Source: Flavobacteriales bacterium UBA5869 (GTDB lineage Bacteria; Bacteroidota; Bacteroidia; Flavobacteriales_D; Crocinitomicaceae). From it: 16,296 nt of DNA. Positions 16,295-16,296 of the stretch are shown in pieces (the stretch's first letter is position 1; every line of letters begins with the position of its first letter). The notes beneath the pieces are model-generated. The model was not told the origin of the DNA. It did no database searches and saw nothing but the letters and a program-made list of their open reading frames with translations. The DNA is taken from positions 1 to 16,296 of the forward strand of contig DJFP01000194.1 of the NCBI GenBank assembly GCA_002432565.1. Reading direction: 5' to 3'. The translations under genes and the position numbers were made by a program.

Positions 16295-16296
16295 GG

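Overview
The window looks like chromosomal DNA of a Bacteroidota bacterium, most likely a flavobacterial lineage such as Crocinitomicaceae/Fluviicola-type. This placement is inferred from gene content and style; no marker was searched. Signs are a histidine kinase with a double Reg_prop beta-propeller and Y_Y_Y domain, A-rich start regions without Shine-Dalgarno sequences, a clean TTG-N19-TAnnTTTG promoter upstream of valS, and no sign of phage, transposase, CRISPR or RNA genes.

Layout: (1) 148-5694 (+), a very large lipoprotein of the bacterial alpha-2-macroglobulin family with an intact thioester motif. (2) 5695-6179, a 485 bp gene-free stretch that opens with a strong terminator and continues into two further hairpins that look like a dispersed intergenic repeat. 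(3) 6180-6659 (+), a small membrane protein of the Mpo1/DUF962 family. It meets the next gene tail to tail through a heptamer tandem repeat. (4) 6678-10469 (-), a two-gene LytS/LytT-type two-component system: the kinase comes first, and its stop codon directly touches the start codon of the LytTR response regulator. (5) 10621-12951 (+), penicillin-binding protein 1C, divergent from the kinase across a 151 bp gap. (6) 13082-13387 (+), a small unrecognised gene, followed by a 17 bp perfect-stem bidirectional terminator. (7) 13547-16174 (-), valyl-tRNA synthetase with its own promoter at the right edge.

How the genes may work together: alpha-2-macroglobulin and PBP1C are an established bacterial gene pair, often adjacent, proposed to trap hostile proteases and to repair peptidoglycan after envelope damage. 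Here both are present on the same strand, but about 4.9 kb lies between them, holding a lipid-related membrane enzyme and an oppositely oriented sensor/regulator pair. A reasonable but unproven reading is an envelope-defence/repair neighbourhood with a dedicated periplasmic sensor. The valS gene is housekeeping. I see no strongly novel system; the most unusual items are the split A2M/PBP1C pair with its embedded regulator, the structured repeat after the A2M gene, and the heptamer array at the convergent junction.
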